Of a stretch of 32,107 bases of DNA, positions 1 to 7,056 are shown in pieces; within the stretch, counting starts at the first letter, position 1; every line of letters begins with the position of its first letter. The translations under genes and the position numbers were made by a program. The notes under the pieces were generated by a model. The model was given only the letters and a program-made list of their open reading frames with translations. It made no database searches and was not told where the DNA came from. This DNA is from JACDAF01 sp036276035 (GTDB taxonomy: Bacteria; Chloroflexota; Limnocylindria; P2-11E): NCBI GenBank assembly GCA_036276035.1, contig DASUCM010000165.1:1-32107 (forward strand), in the 5' to 3' direction.

Positions 1-152
1 AGGCAGCGAAAGCCGAGGCCGCGAAGAAGGCGGCGAAGGACCTCGAGGAAAAGGCGAGGCGGGAGGCCGAGGAGCTGCGGAAGAGGGAGCAGGAGCTCAA
101 GGAGCGCGCCGGGGGGAACGCACCGCCGCCGGGCAACACCAAGAAGCCGTAG
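1..152 (+). CDS. C-terminal end of an unknown coiled-coil protein (5' truncated)
   Basis: The frame open from base 3 runs to a TAG at 150-152 and encodes the last 49 residues of a protein that begins outside the window. The visible part is dominated by Ala, Lys, Glu and Arg in heptad-like spacing (for example EEKARREAEELRKREQELKE), which reads as a charged alpha-helical coiled coil. It is followed by a short Gly/Pro/Asn-rich tail ending in KKP. No domain can be recognised and the function cannot be assigned. The codon usage is typical of the rest of the window. It runs toward the minus-strand endonuclease-like gene, with about 9 bp between the two stop codons. Confidence 0.6.
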   Translation, partial: AAKAEAAKKAAKDLEEKARREAEELRKREQELKERAGGNAPPPGNTKKP

Positions 153-161
153 CCCTCGCGA

Positions 162-1127
162 TCAGCGCAGGGGTAGCACCCTCGCCTCGCGTCCCTTGAG
201 CCGATCGCGGCTCCACTTCATGTAGTGCGTGTTGCACAGCCCACGCGACCGATGCGGCCGGTCGCAACCGGCGACGATGCACTGGGCCGGCGGCTTCACG
301 AGTCGCACGGGCTCGTAGACCGCCAGCGCGCGGTCGATGGCGGCACGGCGCCGGGATCCCATCAACGGTCGAAGCGTGCGCATGAGCTCCGCTGCTCGCG
401 CTCCGGTGACCGCTGTCGCGTAGGAGCGACTCCAGCCTCGCGCCTCGTCGCGCGCGTCGAAAGGCTCCCAGACCCGCGTCTCGTCCAATGCCATCAGCGC
501 CGCGGCGCGCGAGATGACATCCCGGTCGCACATGTTCACGCTGATCGTCGGATACGTCCCGTTCATGGAGAACGTCCCTTCGCCCTCGAGCAGGCCCGCG
601 AGCCACGAAGTGCCGCTTGCGTCGTCCGGCGTAGGCATGTCGAGTCGCACTCGCAGCAGGTCCGGGCCGCGTGGGGTGAACGGTGAGGTCTGTCCACGGC
701 GGGTGGCCTTCCACCACGAGTCGTAGTGCGACTTGCAGAGCGAGCGCTTCAGCGATGGCTTCGGGCATCCACTCACCGTGCAGTCGGCCCCGCGCCGGAG
801 CCAGCGGACCCTCTCGTTGTGCGGGCCTGATAGGGCCGCCGCGATCTGCTCACGCCGGCGGGCACCAAGGACAGGCTCGACGAGCCGCATGAAGTACACC
901 GCACCCGCGCCCTTGACAGTCGTCGAGAAGCTGGGCTTGTGGCCCACCTCCCGCGGAGGGTGCCGCAGGACCGTTCTACCGAATTGCGTTGCGACCCGCT
1001 CGACGACATCGAGATCCGTCATTTCCACGCGGATCTGCGGCACGGTGGGCGCTGAAGGCGGGCCGTGGACGAAAGCGCCCTCCCCTTCAAGGAGCCCTGC
1101 AAGCCAATACAGCTCGGACGTTCCCAC
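162..1127 (-). CDS. Double-motif LAGLIDADG protein with two zinc-finger-like modules
   Basis: The 321-residue product carries two LAGLIDADG-type motifs, WLAGLLEGEGAF at residues 8-19 and WLAGLLEGEGTF at 175-186, with acidic residues E16 and E183 at the metal-binding position. Each is followed by a Cys/His cluster of identical spacing, C-x4-C-x9-C-x2-H (C116, C121, C131, H134 and C283, C288, C298, H301). The protein is therefore two repeats of one LAGLIDADG-plus-zinc-finger unit. In this family the paired motifs form the dimer-like core of a monomeric homing endonuclease, and zinc modules usually aid DNA binding; both roles are inferred here. The start is GTG with no clear ribosome-binding site. 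A TTGACA lies at 1162-1157. It is free-standing, not inside an intron or intein I can see, and faces away from a tRNA-His gene. Its base composition looks less GC-extreme than its neighbours, consistent with transfer. Confidence 0.8.
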   Translation of the reverse strand: MGTSELYWLAGLLEGEGAFVHGPPSAPTVPQIRVEMTDLDVVERVATQFGRTVLRHPPREVGHKPSFSTTVKGAGAVYFMRLVEPVLGARRREQIAAALSGPHNERVRWLRRGADCTVSGCPKPSLKRSLCKSHYDSWWKATRRGQTSPFTPRGPDLLRVRLDMPTPDDASGTSWLAGLLEGEGTFSMNGTYPTISVNMCDRDVISRAAALMALDETRVWEPFDARDEARGWSRSYATAVTGARAAELMRTLRPLMGSRRRAAIDRALAVYEPVRLVKPPAQCIVAGCDRPHRSRGLCNTHYMKWSRDRLKGREARVLPLR

Positions 1128-1130
1128 TTC

Positions 1131-1149
1131 GCCGATATCTCTTATCGGC
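1131..1149. repeat. Perfect 7-bp hairpin upstream of the LAGLIDADG gene
   Basis: GCCGATA (1131-1137) and TATCGGC (1143-1149) are exact inverted repeats around the loop TCTCT. The structure ends 3 bp before the GTG start of the minus-strand gene and overlaps its putative -10 region, so it could be an operator or simply a chance palindrome. Confidence 0.5.
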
Positions 1150-1162
1150 CGCGCGGTGTCAA
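1134..1162 (-). promoter_or_regulatory. Putative promoter of the LAGLIDADG gene
   Basis: On the minus strand a perfect -35 TTGACA (1162-1157) is followed after 17 bp by GATATC (1139-1134), which lies 6 nt before the GTG at 1127. The -10 match is weak (3 of 6). The -35, the spacer and the distance to the start codon agree with the other short-leader promoters in this window. Confidence 0.35.
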
Positions 1163-1209
1163 TGGCCTAGAATCACATTTCCGGGGGTCTGAGACAGCCT
1201 TCGGACCAC

Positions 1210-1281
1210 GGCGGCTATGGTGTAATGGGAGCACTGGAGAATGTGGATCTCCCGGCGACGGATCGAAACCGTCTAGCCGCC
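1210..1281 (+). tRNA. tRNA-His (anticodon GTG)
   Basis: A complete cloverleaf can be folded by hand. The acceptor stem is GCGGCTA/TAGCCGC (1211-1217 with 1274-1280), the D stem GTGT/GCAC with a G-G containing loop, and the anticodon stem GGAGA/TCTCC with loop ATGTGGA giving anticodon GTG. The T stem is GACGG/CCGTC with loop ATCGAAA. All 7 acceptor, 5 anticodon and 5 T-stem pairs are Watson-Crick. The base before the acceptor is G (1210) and the discriminator is C (1281), the G-1:C73 pair that is the identity mark of histidine tRNA. CCA is not encoded. Odd points are A in place of the nearly universal T54, and A at both ends of the anticodon loop. A possible -10, TAGAAT, lies at 1168-1173. Confidence 0.9.
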
Positions 1282-1287
1282 AGGTTG

Positions 1288-1299
1288 TCACCTAGGTGA
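1288..1299. repeat. 12-bp perfect palindrome just after tRNA-His
   Basis: TCACCTAGGTGA is its own reverse complement and begins 7 bp after the tRNA. It sits in the 34-bp gap between tRNA-His and the convergent ccmI stop. It could help end transcription or mark an old recombination site; no T-tract follows and no second copy was noticed. Confidence 0.4.
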
Positions 1300-1315
1300 T
1301 TACGCGCACCGCGCC

Positions 1316-2119
1316 CTAACCGCGCTTCTTCAGCGCCTCCGCATAGAGCGGCCGCACCATCTGCGCCGCCGGATGGAACTCACCGACCTCGAGGTAGATG
1401 CGCCACGCCTCGACCGCTGCGGCCCACTGCTCCGACTGGTAGTGCGCGAGTCCCTTGAGGAAGAGCGCATCGGGATCGCGCGGGCGCAGCGCGAGCACGC
1501 GGTCCACGGCGATGAGCGCGCTCGGCCGCTCGCCTGACTGGTAGAGGATGAGCGCAACGCCGTTCAGCGCCGCGACGTTGTCGCGATCGATCGCGAGCAC
1601 GCGCTGGTACGCGCCTGCAGAGTCGCCGAGCCGTCCCTCGTCGCGATAGGCCTCGGCCAGGGCGAGCAGGGTCGGGACGTCGCCCGGCGACCGCGCCGCC
1701 GCGGACTCGAGCTCGGCCGCCGAGCGGCTGAGTCGCGGGACCGATCCGGTGAGCGACGATCCCGGCGCGCGGTCACCCGCCTCCCGCGGCAGGTTCACGA
1801 CGACGAGCACTGCCGCGACCGACGCGATGAGGGCGGCGGCCGCGAGCGTCCGCAACGGCGCGGCGCGACGGCCCGCGACCGAGGTCGCGGCGAAGGCCGA
1901 CCGCTCGAGCGCCGCGCGCAGTCGCGCGTGGTCCTCGGGCGCGATCGTGCCCGCAGCGCGCGCGAACTCGAGGTCGCGCAGCGACGAGACCGCGCGTGCG
2001 ACGTCATCGCGCTCATCCGGCGGGTCGTGCGGCCACGGCGCTCGCCGTCCGAGCAGGGGACGGACCGCGAGCCAGCCGCCGAAGGCGACGAACGCCGCGA
2101 AGACGACGATCTCGCTCAC
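1316..2119 (-). CDS. ccmI: Cytochrome c maturation TPR protein CcmI-like
   Basis: This 267-residue protein starts with a membrane helix (about residues 4-20), continues with a charged cytoplasmic segment, crosses the membrane again (about 90-110) and ends in a tetratricopeptide-rich domain. In the TPR region, repeats such as 'LLALAEAYRDEGRLGDSAGA' and 'ALFLKGLAHYQSEQWAAAVE' are visible. CcmI-type proteins hold apocytochrome c for the CcmF/H heme-ligation complex, with the TPR domain outside the membrane. The GTG start at 2119 overlaps the ccmH stop in a GTGA, which fixes the start; the same frame is open upstream, but that extension is Arg-rich antisense-like translation over ccmH. It is the last gene of the ccm operon. 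Confidence 0.85.
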   Translation of the reverse strand: MSEIVVFAAFVAFGGWLAVRPLLGRRAPWPHDPPDERDDVARAVSSLRDLEFARAAGTIAPEDHARLRAALERSAFAATSVAGRRAAPLRTLAAAALIASVAAVLVVVNLPREAGDRAPGSSLTGSVPRLSRSAAELESAAARSPGDVPTLLALAEAYRDEGRLGDSAGAYQRVLAIDRDNVAALNGVALILYQSGERPSALIAVDRVLALRPRDPDALFLKGLAHYQSEQWAAAVEAWRIYLEVGEFHPAAQMVRPLYAEALKKRG

Positions 2120-2604
2120 AGGTCCGCGGCCTCCTCGCGGGCGACCCGCGCGCGAAGCTGCTCGACCGCAGCGGGTGGTGGCTGTGGGGCGATGACGCCG
2201 GCAACGGATCCGCGCGCATCCGGCGAGCGTGCTCGCGTGCGCGACCACGCGATCGCGAGCCCGGCGGCGACGAGCAGGAGCGGCGCGAGCCACATCAGCG
2301 CAGCCGGCCCGCCGGTCTCCGGCGCGAGGAAGACCCAGTCGCCGTACGAGCGGCGGAACTCCTCGCGGATCTCTGCGTCGGTCCGTCCCTCCGCGACGCG
2401 CTGCGCGACGAGGTCCCGCATCTGCCGGGCGGACTCGGAAGGGGAGTCGGCGACCGAGAGCCCCTGACACACCGGGCAGCGCAGCTCCGCGACGATCCGC
2501 TCGACGCGCTCCTCCGGACCGGCTGGCGCCGGCCACGCCGCGAAGAGCGCGGCGACGCCGACCGCGAGCACCGCGGCGAGGAGCGCCCACCGTGCTGCGT
2601 TCAC
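2116..2604 (-). CDS. ccmH: Cytochrome c maturation thiol protein CcmH
   Basis: The 162-residue product has an N-terminal membrane segment, then the family signature LRCPVCQ near residue 42 (motif LRCxxC), then 'ADSPSESARQMRDLV' as in the CcmH/CycL family, and a second membrane helix near residues 104-120. CcmH keeps apocytochrome c CxxCH cysteines reduced and presents them for heme attachment on the outer face of the membrane. It starts with GTG at 2604, overlapping the ccmG stop (GTGA), and ends in a GTGA with ccmI, so G-H-I are translationally coupled. An Arg/Pro-rich C-terminal tail follows the second helix. Confidence 0.92.
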   Translation of the reverse strand: MNAARWALLAAVLAVGVAALFAAWPAPAGPEERVERIVAELRCPVCQGLSVADSPSESARQMRDLVAQRVAEGRTDAEIREEFRRSYGDWVFLAPETGGPAALMWLAPLLLVAAGLAIAWSRTRARSPDARGSVAGVIAPQPPPAAVEQLRARVAREEAADL

Positions 2605-3161
2605 GGTGTCTTCCGCAGCGCGTCGATCCCTTGGATGAGCGTCGCCTCATCGATGGGGCCGATGTGGCGGCCCGCGATGACGCCGTCGCGACCGATGAAG
2701 AACGTCTCCGGGATGCCGAACACGCCGAAGCCGAGCGCGGTGCGGCCGTCGTCGTCGATCGCGGTCGGCCACGTCGTGCCCAGCCGGCGCACGAACTCGC
2801 GGCCGCTCTCCACCGAGTCCTGATACAGCACGCCCACGAGCACGACGTCAGACGTGCGGTATCGCTCCCAGGCCCGGACGAGCGCCGGGTGCTCCTCGCG
2901 GCAGGGCACGCACCACGACGCGAAGAAGTTCACGACAACGACCTTCCCGCGGTACTGCGCGAGCGCGACGCGCCCGCCGCCGTCGAGCGCGGCGAGGTCG
3001 AACGCAGGCGCGGGCTTCCCGACCGCCGCGCTGCGGATGTCGTGCGGATCGCGCCGGAACCCGAGCGCGAGCACGACGATGAGCCCGACGAGCGCCGCGA
3101 TGACGAGCGCGTTGCCGAGCCCGCCCGGCATCGCGCGCAGGCGCCCCACCGCGGCCGCCAT
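2601..3161 (-). CDS. ccmG: Thiol:disulfide interchange protein CcmG/DsbE (TlpA-like)
   Basis: The 186-residue product is a membrane-anchored thioredoxin-fold protein: an N-terminal helix (about residues 14-36), 'VGKPAPAFDLAALDGG' at the start of the fold, the active site FFASWCVPCREEHPAL with WCVPC, and the cis-proline stretch FGIPETFFI. CcmG passes reducing power to CcmH and apocytochrome c. It begins 25 bp after the ccmF stop. ATG 3161 is the first in-frame start, and an internal ATG at residue 11 is the alternative. Its stop overlaps the ccmH start. Confidence 0.92.
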   Translation of the reverse strand: MAAAVGRLRAMPGGLGNALVIAALVGLIVVLALGFRRDPHDIRSAAVGKPAPAFDLAALDGGGRVALAQYRGKVVVVNFFASWCVPCREEHPALVRAWERYRTSDVVLVGVLYQDSVESGREFVRRLGTTWPTAIDDDGRTALGFGVFGIPETFFIGRDGVIAGRHIGPIDEATLIQGIDALRKTP

Positions 3162-3186
3162 CAGTCCGCAGCCGCCATCGCGCCCG

Positions 3187-5190
3187 TCACTCGGCGCCCG
3201 CGGGCGCGGCTTCGACGACCGCGGGCGTGCGCACCGGGCGCCGCCGCGGCGGCGGCAGCGCGGCGATGACGGAGCCGAGGCCGATGACCGCGCCGCCGAC
3301 CCAGAGCCATGAGACGAAGGGGATGACGCGCGTGCGGATCGTCGCCCAGGCCTTCCCGCGCTGGTCGTACGCCGCGAGGATCACGTACACGTCCTCGTCG
3401 AGGCCCGCGCCGATCCCCGGCGTGCCGACGGGCTGGGTGGCGTTCGGGTAGAAGGCGACCGACGGCTCCAGCCGCGTGTCGCCGGAGGCCCCGCTCACGC
3501 GCACGTCCGCGACGACGCGCCGGCGCTGCGGCTCATCGACGTCGCGGATCGCCTCGAGCGTGATGACGCGGCCCGCGACGGCCATGGAGCCGCCGGGCGC
3601 GAGCGTCTGCTCGGCCTCGACCGTCCCCGACTGGCTTGCCGCGATCGCGACGGCGATGAGCGCGATGCCGAGGTGCACGACGTAGCCTCCGTAGCGGCGG
3701 CCGTTGCGGCGGAAGAGCGCGAGGAACGCCGTCCCGCCGCGCTCGCCGTGCAGGGCGCCGCGCGCGCGGATGCCGCGGGCGACCTCCTGGGTCACCGTCG
3801 CCGCGACGAAGGCCGCGAGCGCGTAGGTGAGCACCGGCGCGGCGCCGCGCGCGCCCGCGGCGACGGACACGACAGCGGCGAGCGCGGCGGTGACCGCCGG
3901 CGCGGCGAACTGCCGCTCGAGCGTCGCGCGGGAGGCGCCGTGCCAGGGCAGCTGCGGCCCGACGCCCATGAGGAAGAGCAGCGCGAGCCCGATGGGCACC
4001 TCGACCCGGTCGAAGTACGGGGCGCCGATCGACAGCTGTGTGCCCGAGAGCGCCTCGGCGATGAGCGGGTAGAGCGTGCCGAGGAGGACCGTGAGCGTGG
4101 CGGCGACGAAGAGCACGTTCTGGAAGAGGAAGACCGCCTCGCGCGAGAGCGGCGCGCCGAGGGCGCCGCCATCCGCGAGCTCGCGCGAGCGCCAGAGGAG
4201 CAGCCCGCACGAGACGACGAGGATCGCGACGAGGTAGCCGAGCAGGAGCGGTCCGATCGCGGAAAGGCTGAAGGCGTGGACCGAGTTCACGATCCCACTG
4301 CGCGTGAGGAACGTGCCGAGGATGGTCAGGGCGAACGTGCCGATCACGAGCGCGAGGTTCCACGTCCGCAGGAGCCGCCGCTTCTCTTCGACCATCACGG
4401 AGTGGAGGTACGCGGTCGCGGTGAGCCACGGCATGATCGCCGCGTTCTCGACGGGGTCCCACGCCCAGTACCCGCCCCAGCCGAGCACGGCGTACGACCA
4501 CCACGCCCCGGCCACGATGCCGGTGCCGAGCAGCGCCCACGACACGAGCGCGTAGCGGCGCGTCGCGACGAGCCAGCGGTCACCGCCTTCGCCGAGGATG
4601 AGCGAGGCGAGGGCGTACGCGAACGGCACCGAGAAGAGGACGTAGCCGAGATACAGGAGCGGAGGGTGCAGCGCCATGAGCGGGTTGTTCTGCAGGAGCG
4701 CGTTCGGACCGCGGCCGTTCTCCGGCACGATGGCGCTCGGCGTGAAGGGGTCCGCGGCGGGAGTCGTCACGAGGAGCAGGAAGAACGAGAGCATCACGAA
4801 GAGGATCCCGAGCGCGGTCGTCGCCAGCCTCGGCATCGCGACCGTCCCTCGCCAGGCGACGAACGCGGTCGCGCCCGCGAGGACGAGGGTCCACAGCAGG
4901 ATCGAGCCCTCGAGCGCGGCCCAGAGCGAGATGACGCTGTAGAAGAGCGGCGTCTCGAGCGCGTTGTTGTTCGCGACGTAGGCGATGCGGAAGTCGTGGG
5001 TGACGAGCGCTCCGACCATCGCGAGGTCCGCGAGCGCGACGAGCCCGAGGGCGATGAGTGCGCACCAGCGCGCGCTCAGGAGCCCGCGCACGTCGCGATA
5101 GCGCGCTGCAAAGGCGCTCGCGCCGACGCCCATGACCGCGAACAGGAGCGCGGCGCGGAGCGCGCCGCCGCCCAACTCGCCCCAGCTCAC
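3187..5190 (-). CDS. ccmF: Heme lyase subunit CcmF
   Basis: The 667-residue polytopic membrane protein has the WWD heme-handling motif WGGYWAWDPVENA and the conserved histidines expected of CcmF, in ALHPPLLYLGY, AYLHSVMVEEKRR, NSVHAFSLS and GYVVHLGIA. Together with CcmH/I, CcmF takes heme from CcmE and ligates it to the CxxCH of apocytochrome c. The length matches the family (about 650 residues). The GTG start at 5190 lies 4 bp after the ccmE stop. The C-terminal part has a periplasmic domain and a last membrane helix near residues 625-645, followed by a Pro/Arg-rich cytoplasmic tail. Confidence 0.95.
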   Translation of the reverse strand: MSWGELGGGALRAALLFAVMGVGASAFAARYRDVRGLLSARWCALIALGLVALADLAMVGALVTHDFRIAYVANNNALETPLFYSVISLWAALEGSILLWTLVLAGATAFVAWRGTVAMPRLATTALGILFVMLSFFLLLVTTPAADPFTPSAIVPENGRGPNALLQNNPLMALHPPLLYLGYVLFSVPFAYALASLILGEGGDRWLVATRRYALVSWALLGTGIVAGAWWSYAVLGWGGYWAWDPVENAAIMPWLTATAYLHSVMVEEKRRLLRTWNLALVIGTFALTILGTFLTRSGIVNSVHAFSLSAIGPLLLGYLVAILVVSCGLLLWRSRELADGGALGAPLSREAVFLFQNVLFVAATLTVLLGTLYPLIAEALSGTQLSIGAPYFDRVEVPIGLALLFLMGVGPQLPWHGASRATLERQFAAPAVTAALAAVVSVAAGARGAAPVLTYALAAFVAATVTQEVARGIRARGALHGERGGTAFLALFRRNGRRYGGYVVHLGIALIAVAIAASQSGTVEAEQTLAPGGSMAVAGRVITLEAIRDVDEPQRRRVVADVRVSGASGDTRLEPSVAFYPNATQPVGTPGIGAGLDEDVYVILAAYDQRGKAWATIRTRVIPFVSWLWVGGAVIGLGSVIAALPPPRRRPVRTPAVVEAAPAGAE

Positions 5191-5194
5191 GGGA

Positions 5195-5635
5195 TCACGG
5201 CGTCCGGTGTGACGGCGTCGCCCCCGGCGGCGGGGCCTGATAGACCTCGTCGTGCTTCGCGATCACCTGCGTCGCGCGGAAGACGCCGTCCGTCCCGAAG
5301 GCGCCCTCGACCACCGCGCCCGCGCCCTCGCGCAGCAGGCCGGGGGGTGCCCCCGTGCCCACGACCTGCACGCGGCTCACCCCGTCACCGATGACGAAGC
5401 GGAGGTCCCGGCTCGCCGGCTCGTAGCGGAGGCTGCCGGCCTCGACCTGGCCTCCGAGCCGCGCGGTCTGGCCGGGCGCGAGGCCGCGGTGCTGCGCCTC
5501 GGTCGGCGTCAGGTAGTACACCGCGGTGCCGGCGAGGCTCTGCGCCGCGACGAAGCCGATCCCGATCGCGAGGGCGAGGGCCGCGAACGCGACGAGGCGT
5601 CGCCCGCCGATGCCCCGGCTAGCGCGCGCGGACAC
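5195..5635 (-). CDS. ccmE: Heme chaperone CcmE
   Basis: The 146-residue product has one N-terminal membrane helix (about residues 14-35), a beta-barrel domain, and the covalent heme-binding signature AKHDEVY with H128 and Y132 (HxxxY). CcmE carries heme from the CcmABCD release complex to CcmF. The GTG start at 5635 lies inside the end of ccmD, a 17-bp overlap, and the stop is 4 bp before ccmF. The short His/Pro tail after the heme site is ordinary for the family. Confidence 0.95.
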   Translation of the reverse strand: MSARASRGIGGRRLVAFAALALAIGIGFVAAQSLAGTAVYYLTPTEAQHRGLAPGQTARLGGQVEAGSLRYEPASRDLRFVIGDGVSRVQVVGTGAPPGLLREGAGAVVEGAFGTDGVFRATQVIAKHDEVYQAPPPGATPSHRTP

Positions 5636-5714
5636 GGAGCGAGACGAGGTAGCCGACGAGCACGATGGCGGTGACCGCGTAGGCCGCGACGATGAACTCC
5701 GCGCCGCCGCTCAC
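5619..5714 (-). CDS. ccmD: CcmD-like small membrane protein (31 residues)
   Basis: A 31-codon gene begins with GTG at 5714, overlapping the ccmC stop as GTGA, and ends with TAG at 5619 inside the start of ccmE. The product is one hydrophobic helix (FIVAAYAVTAIVLVGYLVSL) with a basic C-terminus RVRAR. That is the size, topology and position of CcmD, the small partner that lets CcmC-heme-CcmE be released by the CcmAB transporter. Identification rests on position and topology because CcmD has little sequence conservation. Confidence 0.82.
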   Translation of the reverse strand: MSGGAEFIVAAYAVTAIVLVGYLVSLRVRAR

Positions 5715-6394
5715 GGTCGCGTGCTCCGGGCACGCTCGAGGCCGACCCGCACGACCATGCAGTAGGCGTAGAAGATCGTCATCGCGACGACGCAGACGAT
5801 GAGCGTCGTGAGCATCCGGCCGTCGAGCGCGGGCGGCCCCGGCCGCAGCACGGACGGGAGCTGGTGCAGCGCGTTCATCCAGGTGACCGAGAGGTGCACG
5901 ATCGGGACGTTCAGCACCGCGATCGCGCCGACGACCGCGCTCCGCGTCGCGCGCCGCTCGAAGTCCGTCGAGAGGGAGCGGAGCAGGAGGTAGCCGGCGT
6001 ACATCGCGAACATGACCGCCGTCGTGATGAGCCGCGGCTCCCAGGTCCACCACACGCCCCACGTCGGCTTCGCCCAGATCGAGCCGAGCACGAGCGCGAG
6101 ACCGGTGAACATCACGCCGATCTCGGCCGAGGCGACCGCGATCGCGTCCGCGAGCGGCCACTTGCCCCAGAGCCAGGCCACGCTCGCGAGAAAGACGACG
6201 ACGAACGAGAGGTACGCGAGCCAGGCGGCCGGTACGTGCACGTACATGATCCGCACGAGATCGCCCTGGTTCGCGTCGCGCGGCGACCAGACGAGCGCCA
6301 TGAAGAGCGCGACCGCACCCGCAAGGATGCTCGCGCCGGCGAGGTAGGGGCGGACCCGCGGCCCTCTAACGGCCTGCGGGTAGGTGGTGATCAT
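5711..6394 (-). CDS. ccmC: Heme delivery protein CcmC
   Basis: The 227-residue product has about six membrane helices and the two conserved axial-histidine contexts IMYVHVPAAWLAY and VPIVHLSVTWMNALHQ. The WWD segment reads WGVWWTWEPRL. CcmC attaches heme to CcmE at the outer membrane surface. Unusually, the acidic residue at the end of the WWD segment is Glu, where Asp is usual. ATG 6394 overlaps the ccmB stop (ATGA) and the gene ends in GTGA with ccmD. Confidence 0.94.
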   Translation of the reverse strand: MITTYPQAVRGPRVRPYLAGASILAGAVALFMALVWSPRDANQGDLVRIMYVHVPAAWLAYLSFVVVFLASVAWLWGKWPLADAIAVASAEIGVMFTGLALVLGSIWAKPTWGVWWTWEPRLITTAVMFAMYAGYLLLRSLSTDFERRATRSAVVGAIAVLNVPIVHLSVTWMNALHQLPSVLRPGPPALDGRMLTTLIVCVVAMTIFYAYCMVVRVGLERARSTRP

Positions 6395-7056
6395 TCAATG
6401 GCCGCAGGTCCGATGGTAAGGCCGGCGACCGCCGACACCAGCGCGGTGGCAACGAGCAGCGCGCACCAGGCGAGCGAGGCCCCGGCGTCACCCGTGATCG
6501 CCGCGGTGACGCCGGCACTGACGCAGATGAGCTGCGGCAGCAGCGCCGGGAGGGCGAGGAGCGGGACGAGCAGCGCGCGTGCCCGAAGGCGGAGCGAGAT
6601 CGCGACGTAGAGCGTCACGAGAGGGGGCATCGCGATCGCGCCCACGGCCGAGACGAGGAGGAGGTGGCCAGGCAGGAGCACGTCGAGGTCCAGCAGGAAG
6701 ACGCTGAGCGCGGTCCCCACGGCCGCGACCACCAGGAGCAGGAGCGTCGCCGCGATGACCTTTCCGGCGTAGAGCGCGTCGCGGCCGTCGGGCAGCGCGA
6801 GGAGGGCCTCGATCGCGTCGTCCTCGAGCTCGCGGTCGAACGACCGCGTGAGCGCGAGGATGGTCGCGAGGGCGAGCGCGATCCAGAGGAGCGCGGCGGC
6901 GATCTGCGGCGTGGCCGCGACGGCCGGCCCGACGAGCAGGCTCTCCGTGAAGACGAGGATCGCGACGAGACCGAGCGCGGCGGCGAGCCCGTCGGGCTGC
7001 GCGCGCTCGGCCCGCAGCTCGCGGCCCGCGACGAGGCTTGCGCGCTCGAGCCTCAT
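6391..7056 (-). CDS. ccmB: Heme exporter complex permease CcmB
   Basis: The 221-residue protein is hydrophobic with about six membrane segments and contains the family-like region 'RSFDRELEDDAIEALLALP'. CcmB is the membrane subunit of the CcmAB ABC transporter that uses ATP to release holo-CcmE from CcmCD. It is in the usual A-B-C order, with ATGA overlaps at both ends (7053-7056 with ccmA, 6391-6394 with ccmC). Confidence 0.92.
   Translation of the reverse strand: MRLERASLVAGRELRAERAQPDGLAAALGLVAILVFTESLLVGPAVAATPQIAAALLWIALALATILALTRSFDRELEDDAIEALLALPDGRDALYAGKVIAATLLLLVVAAVGTALSVFLLDLDVLLPGHLLLVSAVGAIAMPPLVTLYVAISLRLRARALLVPLLALPALLPQLICVSAGVTAAITGDAGASLAWCALLVATALVSAVAGLTIGPAAIE

Noticed and set aside
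152..1300. Direct repeats (att sites) flanking the LAGLIDADG gene
   Set aside because: No matching repeat pair was seen on the two sides, and the window begins too close to judge the left edge.
2120..2650. N-terminal extension of the ccmI frame
   Set aside because: It overlaps all of ccmH in another frame and is Arg-rich; the GTGA overlap with ccmH marks the real start.
3673..5394. Long open frame (about 570 codons) on the plus strand over ccmF
   Set aside because: It is antisense to a clear CcmF, rich in Arg, Glu and Asp as expected of a GC-rich antisense frame, with no domain.
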